From Siphonodentalium dalli (lineage: Eukaryota > Mollusca > Scaphopoda > Gadilida > Siphonodentaliidae), in contig CP136061.1 of assembly GCA_032622095.1 (NCBI GenBank), forward strand, positions 216,164,373 through 216,228,372: a stretch of DNA of 64,000 nt, written 5' to 3'. Below are positions 23,451 through 34,572 of this stretch, in pieces (position 1 is the stretch's first letter; the number at the start of each line of letters is the position of its first letter). The notes under the pieces were generated by a model. That model was given only the letters and a program-made list of their open reading frames with translations. It was not told where the DNA came from and made no database searches. A program made the translations under genes and the position numbers.

Positions 23451-25251
23451 TGTCCCCACAATTACACCGGTGACGTAAACACATGTGCCAATCTTAGTTG
23501 TACTCTCGTAATTATCGGTACGATGAAACGGTGACGGAATCTGACGAGGTTTGCCGAATGTACAATCACCCAGTGAATTATCGATCGCCCATGCGATACA
23601 AAAAAACCAAAAGCAATAAACACCACACTACGGTGGCGTAACAACATGTTGTCCATTGAATTAATTCATTCTGCAGTAAGATGTCTACCAACGTTGAGCA
23701 TAATAACAGACTTATTTTTGCTTTTGGGATTGGGAAAGAACGATAAATATTCACATTGACACTCTAACAAGTAACTTATAGACTAGCCTTCTGGAGAAAT
23801 TTGAAAACAAAAATTGAGGCAGGCAAGAAAATCTCAACCAGGCAGGGTTATTTGAAACAAAGAGGTTTTTTTTTTTACTTTTAATAGCGATTACATTTAC
23901 AATGTTCAATTTTATGAGTATCTTGGACTCTTGTTTAATTAAAATCTTTTTGTTTAATTAAAATCGTTAACTAGAATTTAAAGTAAAATTAAATCTGATA
24001 ATAAATGATGCCCAAGCTCATCTCATCAATGAGATCTGCACAGTCGATCATTTTGTAAAACTGAATATAATACGCCCCATTTTTAAAACAGGCATTACAA
24101 AAACGCAATCTCATGATTTTCTATTCAGAAGGTTCTAGACACTCCTGACCATTTCTGTGGATGGTATATTATAGATTCATGTAATGTCATACGTAATTCT
24201 TAATATGTCAAGTAGGCGAGTTTTCCAATATTTCCGAATGAAGCAATCTGGAAAGCAGTGATTGAGTGCATATATAATTATAAGTACATTTATTTCTGTA
24301 TATCAATATAAGGTCTCAATACAGTCCATTGTCATTAGCATTCTAAAACTAAATACAGAAAATTCAATATTCCAATGAAAGGATTCATTCTGGGAGAAAC
24401 TAATTACTCGTGTTAGGAGAGCGTTCCCCAATCAAGGGAGAAACAAATGAATCAGGGACACATAGGTCCAGTTCACAGTATCAATATGAACAGAATATTA
24501 AGTCCACCCATCGATGAGGTCCGGTTCACAGACTCTCCAATTAATGATACTAAATTCTGACTCATCATTGATTCGGCAATAAAGCCGAGGGATCCGCACA
24601 CAGATTGGATCTGTATTAATAAGGAATGATGTCTGGTTGATGAAATGAACAAATAACGACAAAAATGGTCATGATAATGTACGAACAAAGAGCTTGCGTC
24701 AATCATAAAGCTATAATGCTCGCTCATAATGGAATCATATCTCTCCATCAAAGACTATATATCTAAAGGCAGCTGGAGTTTGGGCTATTATTCTGACATA
24801 GCTGGTGATTGTGGCCGATTCTGACAATGATGTCTTTGATTGTGAGACCTGGATAAATGTCTGACACCTACCCTGTAGCGTGGGGAAAATTCATATTATT
24901 ATATCTAGATTGCTACCAGTATGCAAAATGTATCAAATTACATTTTGACTTGAAATTTCAATCTCATTATCACACTTATTTTTATCAGAAAAAAAATTAA
25001 ATACATGTACTAGCACTATCATCAAAATATTTTGAGTTGATATTACAGTGTCTTCTTATACTGGTACTGCAAACATGTTCATGTATATATATCCTTGTCG
25101 GAAGTATCAACAAGGGGCAATACCGATTATGGGAAACAATGAGATTTTTTTGTTTTGGCCTTAGCGATTAAATTTACATTATTCAATTTTTATGAGTTCT
25201 ATTGCATTATACTTCTTGGATCAATAGAATGGTGATGATGGGGTGTATTAA
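23451..25251. other. No gene recognised
   Basis: Unassigned. The minus frame 24473-24751 has no known domain. A short TTGTTTAATTAAAATC duplication lies near 23930-23965. Confidence 0.4.
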
Positions 25252-25480
25252 CCCTTTCAGTGCCAGGTCGATTTTTGTATGAACCCATATACCCTGTGCC
25301 AATGCATTCTCTTATATATGCGAGTCGACCATAGGTCGCCTCGCATATATAAGAGAATGCATTGGCCTAACATTTTTTTTTTTTTTTTTTTTTACAATTT
25401 TAATAATTTATTATTATATTCTTTAACAGACTTATTTTGTAGGTTTAGGGCCGATGAGATCGGCCCTGTCAATCAAAGGG
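25252..25480. mobile_element. TTAA MITE, CCCTTTCAGTGCC subfamily
   Basis: TTAA at 25248-25251 and 25481-25484. The left end is CCCTTTCAGTGCCAGGTCG; the right end is worn (CAATCAAAGGG). It carries one 69-bp palindrome at 25298-25366 and an inner GGGCCGATGAGATCGGCCC hairpin near the right end. Confidence 0.8.
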
Positions 25481-25503
25481 TTAAAATTGAACTTCAGTCT
25501 TAA

Positions 25504-25631
25504 CCCTTTCAGTGCCAAGTCCGATTTTAGAGCTCTTTCCGTCAATGTATCACATTACTATAATCAATAAATTTGAAAAATGATCAAGGAAATATGGGTT
25601 GATACAAAAATCGTACTTGGCACTGAAAGGG
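25504..25631. mobile_element. Short 128-bp TTAA MITE, CCCTTTCAGTGCC subfamily
   Basis: TTAA at 25500-25503 and 25632-25635. The ends are CCCTTTCAGTGCCAAGTCCG and CGTACTTGGCACTGAAAGGG. It lacks the 69-bp palindrome, so the same ends occur with and without the module within 400 bp. Confidence 0.8.
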
Positions 25632-25835
25632 TTAATGACTTCTCCCTGATAAACCAAATATGGAGAAGTGACTTCTCCCAAAACTTCTAGGCTGGTCCCT
25701 GCTCACCTGCATCCATGTCAATTTGGATGATAAACTTTATCAAAGATTAGCTACATGACTCAATCATGAGGTATTTACATAGTAATTGTGCATGACCATT
25801 TGATAGATACTATCAGAGCTCTTTCACCTTTTCCA

Positions 25836-26590
25836 CGAATCCATCAAAATTGCCAGTACAAACAAATGTACGAACATGTTTTAAAAGGTAGTTAGCTGAC
25901 AATTCATATGACATAACAAATGTGTATGACCAGGTATGTTTTGATATATTTGATCAGAAATGTCAATTCACATCTCTGTACTGAATGGCTCCGTAGTGAT
26001 TAATATGATATCGAAACCCTTGAAGCATGGCCAGTACAGAAACCTTTTAGCTGGCCAGGTATAATATTAAGTTAAGAATTATCAAGATAGATATTATCAA
26101 GATATCTCATCTTTTCCACAAACAGGCCTTTCGACAATTGTAATTTGGGCACATACTTTTGACCTGGTAGGATAAAATATCAAAATTTAAACCAAAAAAA
26201 CTTGAAATCCTTGCATTTTACTTCCCGAGAATTGTTTATTTTTGGACATTTTTAATTGTATCAATATGAAATCATTTCAGTGTTTCTCAGTACTATATAA
26301 CCAAAGCTATATATTCTCATTTTCATTTTGGGCATATATTAATACCATATTTTGGGCACAGCATTTACTGACTTGAATTTGGCAGAAAATGAATCCACAA
26401 ATCCATCAAAATTGCTAATACAAACAAAAGTGCAGAAACATGTAAAAGGTAGTCAACTGACAATAATAAATATGTGTGACCAGGTATGTACCGTATGTTT
26501 TTATATATTTGATAAAAAAAAATGTCCATTTCTCATCTCTGCACTGAATGCCTCCATAGTGATTAATAGGATATTGAACCCCTGAAGCAT

Positions 26591-26592
<2 letters not shown>
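25836..26592. repeat. Direct duplication of ~200 bp, 562 bp apart
   Basis: Both copies (about 25836-26040 and 26399-26592) share CCATCAAAATTGC, GTATGACCAGGTATGT-like text, TGCACTGAATGCCTCC-like text and CCTGAAGCATGG. No coding sense is visible. The second copy runs into a long T tract. Confidence 0.65.
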
Positions 26593-26623
<31 letters not shown>

Positions 26624-26664
26624 TTGTTTTTTTTTTTTTTTATTTTTTTTTTTTTTTTTTTTTT
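26593..26664 (+). repeat. Poly-T tract
   Basis: About 70 bases of T broken only by three A and one G. It could be a retrotransposed A tail read on the other strand, but no element is recognised beside it. Confidence 0.9.
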
Positions 26665-27177
26665 CTTATTATTTCGCTTTTTTCATCTTTTATATCCCGA
26701 GTGTCAACCAACCGCAGATAGGAAATCACACTTGTGACCGTTGTTTTTGTTAAGTGTAGCCAGCAAAGCTTTTTGTTGTTTTTCCAAAGGATTATACCTC
26801 AAGAATTATTTTGCAATATGACATCAGCTGAGCCTATGACAAATCTAGAACATCTGGAGACATGAAGTGAACTAGAATGGAATCCTGATAAATGTGTTTA
26901 CTGCTGAGAAGAAAGCACCCAGGAGATCTGGGTTATGAACTACCTGACCTCACTGATCAGAGATGGAGAATAAGTCATGATCACGATGTTATGATCAACT
27001 TGTCATAATTTTTTACATCTGATTTGATGATGAGTTAATGATGTGGTACTAAGCCCTTGAAGCTTCAAAACGTTGAGCATGGTTTTATAAAAATCATGAA
27101 AATGACATATGTACATGTATGGTTTAATCTGAGTAGGTTCGATGTAAAAATAGATGGATAAGGTAATATTTTTTTTT
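26665..27177. other. No gene recognised
   Basis: Unassigned; no credible frame or shared repeat. Confidence 0.4.
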
Positions 27178-27415
27178 ACTACATTTCATGACTCGAGCTT
27201 CCTGAATTTTTGCGAAAACCCTGTGTCAATGCATTATCTTATGTATGTGAGTCGCCCATTGGGCACCTTGCATCTATAAGAGAATGCATTGGCCTAAAAA
27301 TATTTACATTGACCTTGTAATGTAAGCCAGTGCATTCTCTTATATATGCGAGGCTCCCTATATGTATAATAGAATGCACTGGCACATGATCTTTAATGCT
27401 CCGGTCATGAAAGGG
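27178..27415. mobile_element. Worn TTAA-type MITE
   Basis: The right end TCATGAAAGGG is followed by TTAA at 27416-27419. The left end is reduced to CATTTCATGACTCGAGCTTC. Two degraded palindrome modules lie near 27228-27290 and 27330-27385. Confidence 0.65.
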
Positions 27416-27971
27416 TTAAATGATATCATATTCAATAAAATGCTAAGACAATATGAAATATTTCTTATTCAAGGGTTTTCAGAATCACATTGGACTGATC
27501 AGTATAATAAAAAGTCAACGTTTTACATATGACTATATATATTGAAAATAATTACAAGTCAAAATTTCTGCAGAGAAATTGTTTCATTATCACCAAACCC
27601 TTGATTGGTGTTACTCATAAAGAAGAAGGTGTTAATTGTGGAGGTGCTAAGATATTGCGCAGACAAGGCTAATTATCACCAAACATACAAAAGTATCATA
27701 ACTTCATAAGTGTCTAATATTTGATGTATACAGAGACATTGTTATACCCCAATAGCAATAAAAGTACACAAATATTTGTTATTAGGATACTTATATAGCT
27801 TTGTTTAAGCTTGCTTAACAACTTTGCAACAAGAATTAAGTGGGCCCTTTTAAAGCAAGGCTCTGAAATGAAGGGGGAATGTATGGTGTCACTGCACAAT
27901 ATTATTGATTTTCAGTGCCTCTGCACTAATTCATGTGTTACATTTTAGATACATGTATATTGTTGTCTTTT
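27416..27971. other. No gene recognised
   Basis: Unassigned AT-rich sequence. Confidence 0.4.
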
Positions 27972-28201
27972 GGAAGAAGTTCCTGCTATTTTGTGAAAAC
28001 CCTGTGCCAATGCATTCTCTTATATATGCAAGTCTCCAGTAAGAGCTAGACTACATTGGCCTAACAATATTTACCTTGACATTGTAAGCCAATGCATCCT
28101 CATATATTTGTGGCTCCATATAAGGAGATTCACATATATAAGAGAATGCCCTAACACTGGATCTTTAATGCTGCACCAGCACAGCTCCCATCATGAAAGG
28201 G
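27972..28201. mobile_element. Worn TTAA-type MITE
   Basis: Ends CTCCCATCATGAAAGGG followed by TTAA at 28202-28205. It keeps CCCTGTGCCAATGCATTCTC and two decayed palindrome modules. The left CCCTTT end is lost. Confidence 0.6.
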
Positions 28202-29382
28202 TTAAAAACTTCCAACAATTTGGTACTAGGGAAGGATATCATGGTTAATGGGAAAACATTGAAAGGGGGGTCTCTAGTGCCCTGAAGATAAAACTATATT
28301 AACTATAATAATCCCTGACAAGATTATAAGTTAGACGTCAGGAATGGACAAATGCTATCATCGCAAAGTTTATATACATTTTGTTAGATCAGAAAAAGTT
28401 CAACTCGCTAGATGGTTGTCATGCTTTCTTCAAAGGACTAAGTACTTATAACCGTTTGTCAAATGTGTAAACATAGATTTGAATCGGTCTTCAAGTTTAC
28501 AAAAGGATTTGAGGCCAAAACGCTTTCCCATGGACCAAAGAGGTCAATATCCATAGTACCACCACACCCTATTTCAAATGGCAGATGTTGAATTTTACAA
28601 GAGTTTAAAAAAAGTTAACAGGGTCACAAACCCAAATAAATATAGTCTTATCACTTGGACTACGATAAACCTTGAACTAAACAGTGTCCTGCTAAGCACA
28701 CCAACATGTGGGGACCCCACCCATGAAGATTTAACTTGATATTTGATCAGATTAAGCCTATCTGGTCATCCAAGTCTGAGTTTCATTGAGATAAATGTTT
28801 GACAAGTCAGTTTCCTTTTAGCATGTTCATTCACAGGGGTATCCCCGGAGATAAAACCAACACATGGAGTGCAAACAAAATATTTCGGAGGCCAACAAAC
28901 TCATTAGGATTTAGTACTCATTATTGGCACAGAAGCTTATTTGTGGAAATCAATATGATGAGGTCTCCCAGGAATTCATTCAGCATTCATGTCAGTGCCA
29001 CATTCCTTTCTTTGTTTTCCTGGTTTTGTCATTATGTCTCAGAATTCATTCACTTGGGGTTTTAGAAACACTTCATGTACCAGTTGGTGCAACTGAACAA
29101 TAACAGAATCATTTTGAGCAATTGCCATGATGTCAGTTTTTTCTTATTCTGACATGTAATTAACATTTGCATACCAGCAAGTTGTAGATAAGAAGAAACA
29201 TGTATGTGTGTATATATATACCAGTATATCGGCAACTCAGGGAGTAAGGAACAAAATTTGTATTTTTTAACTCCTATGATTTGGTGAACCCTAAACTCAG
29301 GATACAATGCCACTGATAAACAGTGTGTTGTTCTAAAATTAGTAACATTGGTTGTCCCATAACCCACATTCTTAAGTGCATA
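28202..29382. other. No gene recognised
   Basis: Frames 28799-29065 (plus) and 29062-29367 (minus) have no recognisable motif. No repeats shared with the window. Confidence 0.4.
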
Positions 29383-29583
29383 CAGTAATGCCCTAAGTAA
29401 TCGACTCCTTAATTAAACACAGCAGAATTATGGATAACTTTTCAGGATTTAGTCGGAAATATGGCTTGTTGCCATTCATCGGAAAGCTCTCCCCATGGCA
29501 ACAAGCCATATTTCCGACTAAATCCTGAAAAGTTACCCATAATTCTGCTGTGTTTAAGGAGTCGATTACTTAGGGCATTACTG
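29383..29583. mobile_element. CAGTAATGC palindromic MITE
   Basis: TA on both sides (29381-29382 and 29584-29585). The ends are CAGTAATGCCCTAAGTAATC and complement. Hairpin tip near GCTCTCCCCATGG; one arm has lost about 15 bp next to the tip. Confidence 0.85.
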
Positions 29584-29764
29584 TAGATACAAAATTGAAG
29601 GAGGTACTTCTTGGACGCATTAAGCATTGTTATTGAAAATCACATGATCATTTTATAATATGTCATTTTTTTTAGTTGAGGCTGGTTAAAGGGTAGTAAA
29701 TTTGTAATGGTACCATATGGTAAATAATTTCATCATATTCACACCTCTTAACTCACGATCGTTT

Positions 29765-30191
29765 CAAGCCTGGATATAGTGTGTCTGACATTTGAAAATG
29801 AGGTCCCAAGAAAGGGTGAATTTAGTGATGCTACCCACACAGCAGGCTAGCATCACCAAATTCACCCTCTGGGGACCTCATTCTGCTTGGGCCTCATCTT
29901 TAGAGAAATATCTATACATGTAGTCTCAAATTAACATTGTTTTTAGTTACTTTTTCCCTTCTGGGAAGTTTCTATATCCACTAATTAGCAGAAGATAATG
30001 AGGAGACTAATGGGTGAACATCACCAAACTTCAAATGGGGAACTTCAATCTGATCCCAGGTCTCCCATATCAGTTAAGGCCTAAGCAGAACAAGTTCACA
30101 GAGGGTGAATTTGGTGATGCTAGCCCACCCTGCAGGACAGAGTCATTAAATTCACCCTCTGCAATCGTCAGACACACTATATCCAGACTTG
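29765..30191. mobile_element. Two-palindrome hAT-like MITE
   Basis: The ends are CAAGCCTGGATATAGTGTG and CACACTATATCCAGACTTG. The left palindrome is intact; the right one has lost GACCTCATT-type text. The flanks (GATCGTTT, GACGGTTC) are only partly alike, so the target duplication is uncertain. Confidence 0.75.
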
Positions 30192-30222
30192 GACGGTTCC
30201 CATGCACTTTCCAACTGAGACA

Positions 30223-30370
30223 CAGTAATGCCCTAAATAATTGACGCCTTAACCACAGCAGAATTATGAGCTTTCTGATGAATGGCAACAAGCCATATTT
30301 CCGACTAAATACTGAAAAATTACCCATAATTCTGCTGTGGTTAAGGAGTCAATTATTTAGGGCATTACTG
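30223..30370. mobile_element. CAGTAATGC MITE with internal deletion
   Basis: Both ends are present. The left arm is cut after CAGCAGAATTATG and joins the right arm at AGCTTTCTGATG, leaving an asymmetric hairpin. It lies 31 bp from the preceding hAT-like element. Confidence 0.75.
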
Positions 30371-30590
30371 TAGATAAAAAGACAACTGCTGTCAAATGTT
30401 TATATGGAACAAGTCTAAATTCATTGTGCTTTCTGCTTTCAATATGAATTACATCAGCATTTTGCACATGTAGTGTCATTTCATATAATGGAGAGGAACC
30501 AGATGGCAAAAAACTGAATCAGCCTGAAGTGCTCATATTGTTGCTGTGCAGTGGTAAGGCCAAAGTAAAATAAACATCTGGTTTGGGTTA

Positions 30591-30731
30591 CAGTAATGCG
30601 CTAAATAATCGACTCCTTAACCACAGCAGAATTATGAGTAATTTTTCAGGATTTAGCCGGAAATATGGCTTGTTGCCATTCATCCGAAAGCTCTGTGTGA
30701 GATAAGTAGTCGATTATTTAGGGCATTACTG
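30591..30731. mobile_element. CAGTAATGC MITE, right arm mostly deleted
   Basis: TA then CAGTAATGCGCTAAATAATC. The left arm is full to the tip, while the right arm is reduced to about 40 bp ending GGGCATTACTG. Confidence 0.75.
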
Positions 30732-30980
30732 TACAAGCCAGAAAAAAATATGGTCGGTAGGTAGGCTGAAAATGTTCTATATGGCTTGTTGCCATTCATC
30801 AGAAAGCTCTGAGTTAAGGAGTCGATTATTTAGGGCATTACTGTACATGACAGAAAAAAATAGGGTCGGTAGGTAGGCTTAAAATTTTCTTACAGCTTGA
30901 AAACCATGAAAAAATCTTCAGGGTAGGGGGTTTGAAATAGGGTAGGTAGGGATACCCAAACCACAATTTTTTTTTTCTTT
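30732..30980. repeat. Duplicated MITE tail plus GGTCGGTAGGTAGGCT text
   Basis: After each of two MITE right ends (30731 and 30843) comes TACA(A/T)G, CAGAAAAAAATA and GGTCGGTAGGTAGGCT. A segment of MITE plus flank was therefore duplicated in tandem. A further GGGTAGGTAGGGATACCC stretch follows. Confidence 0.65.
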
Positions 30981-31843
30981 GGCCTAAAAGTGAAAACCAC
31001 TTAAAAACTTCCTATTGAAGCAATTCACTTTGAGAGGTGGCAGGTGTCCAGTTCACCTGTCTAGCAGGAGTCAGTAACTGCACCCTAGGTTGATTAGTCA
31101 GGGCTACTGCAGTTTCATAAAGTGATTTCCTATGATACAGGTGCTGGAGCCAACATAGTCAAAAATCTAGGGATACATTCAAATTGATTCAATGCACAGT
31201 TAATTTTGGACTAGAGCCAACAAGGCTTGTTCTATCATTGTTGGGAAAGGATCCTTTCTGTCAGGAAAAATAAGAGTTTTTGAAATCAAATTTGAGAATT
31301 TCAAGAATGAATAATATTAGGGTGGTAATTGACAGTTCAAAATTCAACAATTTTCTTTATTTAGATAACATATTAATGATAATCTTATTTATTGTGGATT
31401 TTCAAGTTCTTATTCACATTCACTTTCAGTATTAAATATGATTCTAAATACAGTTTGATATGAAAATACATGTATGGAGATATTTCAACACTCGCAATAT
31501 TGGTCTAAACTAATTGTAGTATATATGCTGGGATTTTAAAAGAATGTTTGGTTTAGGTGCCAGGGACCCTACTTAGTTGTCAGATAAGTACACTGAGATA
31601 CCCAGAAAATTCCTTGAAAACCCAGCATTAAAGACTCCCAGTTTTTTAACTTAAAGACACAATCTTGACTGCCAATGGTGCAATGCATGGTCTTCCATAC
31701 ATGTATGCTCCATCCAGATTGGGGCAATAGAGGGGTAGGGGCTATTGGGCACCCTCGAAACTATTTGTTCTAACATATCTGATCTTGATATGAAATGTGA
31801 ATTAAAATTTGACATTTATAAAATTTCCTTCAGTCCGATATAG
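30981..31843. other. No gene recognised
   Basis: Unassigned sequence. Confidence 0.4.
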
Positions 31844-32281
31844 TTTAAAGGTACTCAATCCGATCAGACGGTCCCCATATCATCAAGATACAACAACAAC
31901 ATTTCTTCAAAATATGCTTTAGTTATCAAAATTCATTAATTGCAACAAAATAATGCTAACCACTGTCAACTACATGTATGGTATCAAGTTTCCCAAAATG
32001 TGTTATTTATCAACATTTTTTTCAACGAAATATCACTTGATTATCATGAAATTTAGCCATATTACCACTTGATTTTACAGTTATCCATCTGCATCCGCAA
32101 TTTTGTCCAAGACCGTCCGTTTGACATTTTTCTGGGCCTCAAATAATTGCACATCTCGATAAATAACAAACTTAAAATTTTTATATCTGATCACTCTGAG
32201 ATTTGATGGGTGGGTTCCTTGACTCGAATCAAATATTTTTTACCCCCGAAGCCAAAGGAATAGTAATTTAGGAGCGTTAAT
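31844..32281. mobile_element. Worn long palindromic MITE, family E
   Basis: Starts TTTAAAGGTACTCAATCCGA and ends with ACCCCCGAAGCCAAAGGAAT, AGTAATTTAGGAGCG. It matches 50012-50459 in the right half (GTTATCCATCTGCATC, AAGACCGTCCGTTTGAC, TCACTCTGAGATTTGATGGG). The left half is strongly diverged. Confidence 0.7.
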
Positions 32282-33028
32282 TTGGATAATGGATCTTTAA
32301 AAATATTTCTTGAAGTAATTACTAAATTGAGCTGTATCCATCCTTTGACATCTATTACATGACTGCGAGGTCCAATATCCATATCCTGACCACCATTATC
32401 ACATCAAACAAGAGTGGACTCCCGGACAGGGTCCCCCCTGCTGAGCTCAACAACATGGTTGGAACAATCAATGCTCGATAAGAGAAATAATGACACAAGT
32501 CCAATACACAGATGTATATCTCTGGGCTAAATTCTTATTAGCCTGACTCTGACCCCACAATGTACAATACTCCGTCAGTGGTGGTCAAAATTACCCGATT
32601 TGTCCAGTCGATTGTGAAATAATGATTACATAAAAGAGTAAGTTGCTTGGCTTTGGTCAAGAACTAATAAGAAGGGCAGGCTGCCTCTGGCAAAGATTTC
32701 CTGGGCAAAGCATTCCAGCTTATCTACGTAATTTTTACAGGGCTTTGAACTTCTGACTGTTCATGCAGTGTTTACTTTCTTTCAAGAACTGTATGGCCTG
32801 AAATATCACTATGACCTGAAACCCACAGACAGTCATTTTTTTGTTATCCAAGTCTAAGAGCCAGTTATTCACCTGGACCTTGTGCGAAGTGCTATGTGAA
32901 GATTTTTGTCATGCAGACCCCCTCCTGCTCTGACAAACAATATTCATTTGCCAGTAAAATGGCCAAATCAGGGATTTGAAAGTGAGAATTGAATAGGGCT
33001 GGGCACCAGAAGCACTGCCACTGTAGTA
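32282..33028. other. No gene recognised
   Basis: Unassigned sequence, no credible frame. Confidence 0.4.
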
Positions 33029-33101
33029 CAGTAATCGACTCCATAACCACAGCAAAATTATGCTGTGGTTATGGAGTCGATTTATACTTAGGGCATTACT
33101 G
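33029..33101. mobile_element. 73-bp remnant of a CAGTAATGC MITE
   Basis: Only the outer arms remain (CAGTAATCGACTCCATAACC and its complement ending GGGCATTACTG), joined at AAAATTATG. This is an extreme internal deletion that still keeps both ends. Confidence 0.75.
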
Positions 33102-33836
33102 TAATAGGTTCAACTTCACAGTTACTGCATGTCAAATTTTAAATGGATGAAATTTTGTCGGATCAGATAATGTTGGAAATTAATTGTTTGTGTGTTTGAT
33201 ATGAAAATACTGGAAGTATCTGGAAAAATATTTTAATTTACCCTGAAAATATTTTCCATACTCACATAAATGTATATTGGTACTAGCATGTACAACCAAG
33301 ACCCAAAAAATGACTTTTCAATGTATTGACTTCAAAATTGAATTACTAGCTGCTAGTACCCCAATTCTTCTCCCAGATTAGAAATGGGACAAAGCCTCTC
33401 AAAATTCCAAGAAAAAATTGCCCTGATGCATTTTGCATGTCTAGTGGAGAATGGACACTAAAAAAAATTATTAAAAAAAAGTTATCGTTATATATTTACA
33501 CACTAAGTGTTGTCATCACTAAATCCAGCATTCTGATTGGTCGGCGCCCACGTGGCTAGTTGCAGTTATTTCTCGGTGAATGCGTAACGCCTCATAACAC
33601 CAAGCTAATAACACCATCGATACGTCATTAGGTTTGGAAAGACGAACGCGTAATGTTTTGGGCGCATTTGGACTCGCGCAGGATTGACTTAATACATCAT
33701 CGGGTTTCAACATGAAGAGAAATTGTTCATATTAACTTTTGCCAAGGGTGCTATTGGGTATTTTGGGCTGATCTTGTCACGATACACTTTTCGATTTAAA
33801 TATATTTACAAAAGTGGCTTTTTCGCTAAATGTATA
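33102..33836. other. No gene recognised
   Basis: A locally GC-richer stretch (33520-33710) holds CATTCTGATTGGTCGGCGCC and a 64-residue minus frame without known motifs. It might be an old element or regulatory DNA; nothing decisive is visible. Confidence 0.35.
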
Positions 33837-34003
33837 TAAATATAAGGATTAACTGTCATGTGGACTATTTTTATGGAGATGTAACGGTGAGGTAAGTGGA
33901 CATAACTTGTATGTAAAACCCTTCGGGTTTTACACAAGTTATGTCCACTTACCTCACCGTTACATCTCCATAAAAACAGTCCACATGACAGTTAATCCTT
34001 ATA
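33837..34003. mobile_element. 167-bp near-perfect hairpin (MITE-like)
   Basis: Arms of about 80 bp (ATATAAGGATTAACTGTCAT, GGAGATGTAACGGTGAGGTA, GTGGACATAACTTG) meet at CCCTTCGGG. No second copy is seen in the window. It lies in the predicted first intron of the NUAK-like gene. Confidence 0.75.
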
Positions 34004-34365
34004 TGAAAAGTCATTTTCAAATAGAGTTGAACAATATTAAATGGTTAATTAAATGTAACCATTTAATACGGGTTGTAAAAATCTACTATAAGGATTTCAT
34101 AACATTTCAAGTCAAGAATTTGTTCTAGTAATTGAGTTGGAGAAAGAAGGGAGGGGAGATATCCCACCATTATGGTATATTGGTGCTGGAAGGGGGTTCC
34201 AGTATTGCTTGTGTACCTATACTTACATATGATACATATCCATTGCAAAACCCAATTCTAGCATAAAGTAAGTGATTTTCAAATTTCACATAAAAGTTAC
34301 ATGCAAATAATTGTTTCAAATAATACTGCCAAATAAGTATTAAAGTTCACAAATAAGTTGCATAC

Positions 34366-34572
34366 CTGTTCAGAGCATTGCTTGTCAATGGCTAACTTCA
34401 CTTTTCCATAGGTACCCTCCCCTAGTGTTCTCAGAAGTGAGAATCTGTGTTTGAGATTATGTCGGTGTTGGTGGATTCTTGGTTTATTACCCGGTGGGGG
34501 TGGGTATGTCCTTTCGCATAGGTTCTCAGTCGAAGAAAGTCTGCTCAAGTCCATGCTGTCCCTGGAAGGCAT
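34366..34572 (-). CDS. NUAK: NUAK-family (AMPK-related) protein kinase, first coding exon
   Basis: The exon encodes 69 residues and ends at a CAG|GTATG donor (intron begins at 34365). An in-frame TAA upstream and no other in-frame ATG support the start. Residues 38-46 read HNLKHRFSL and 49-60 read [12 protein letters not shown]: the conserved entry to the catalytic domain, with the Gly-x-Gly-x-x-Gly ATP loop at 51-56. HNLKHR before this loop is characteristic of NUAK1/NUAK2 (ARK5/SNARK), LKB1-activated Ser/Thr kinases acting in adhesion, actomyosin contractility and energy stress. The first ~35 residues are a Ser/Pro-rich, poorly conserved leader, as is usual. The ATP-binding lysine, catalytic loop and C-terminal tail must lie in further exons at lower coordinates; I found none, so intron 1 is either very long or the small exons escaped me. 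Family call is firm, paralogue assignment is not. Confidence 0.85.

Noticed and set aside
1-34365. Further NUAK kinase exons on the minus strand
   Set aside because: I looked for catalytic-loop and DFG-type text and saw none, but short exons without an ATG could have escaped reading by eye.
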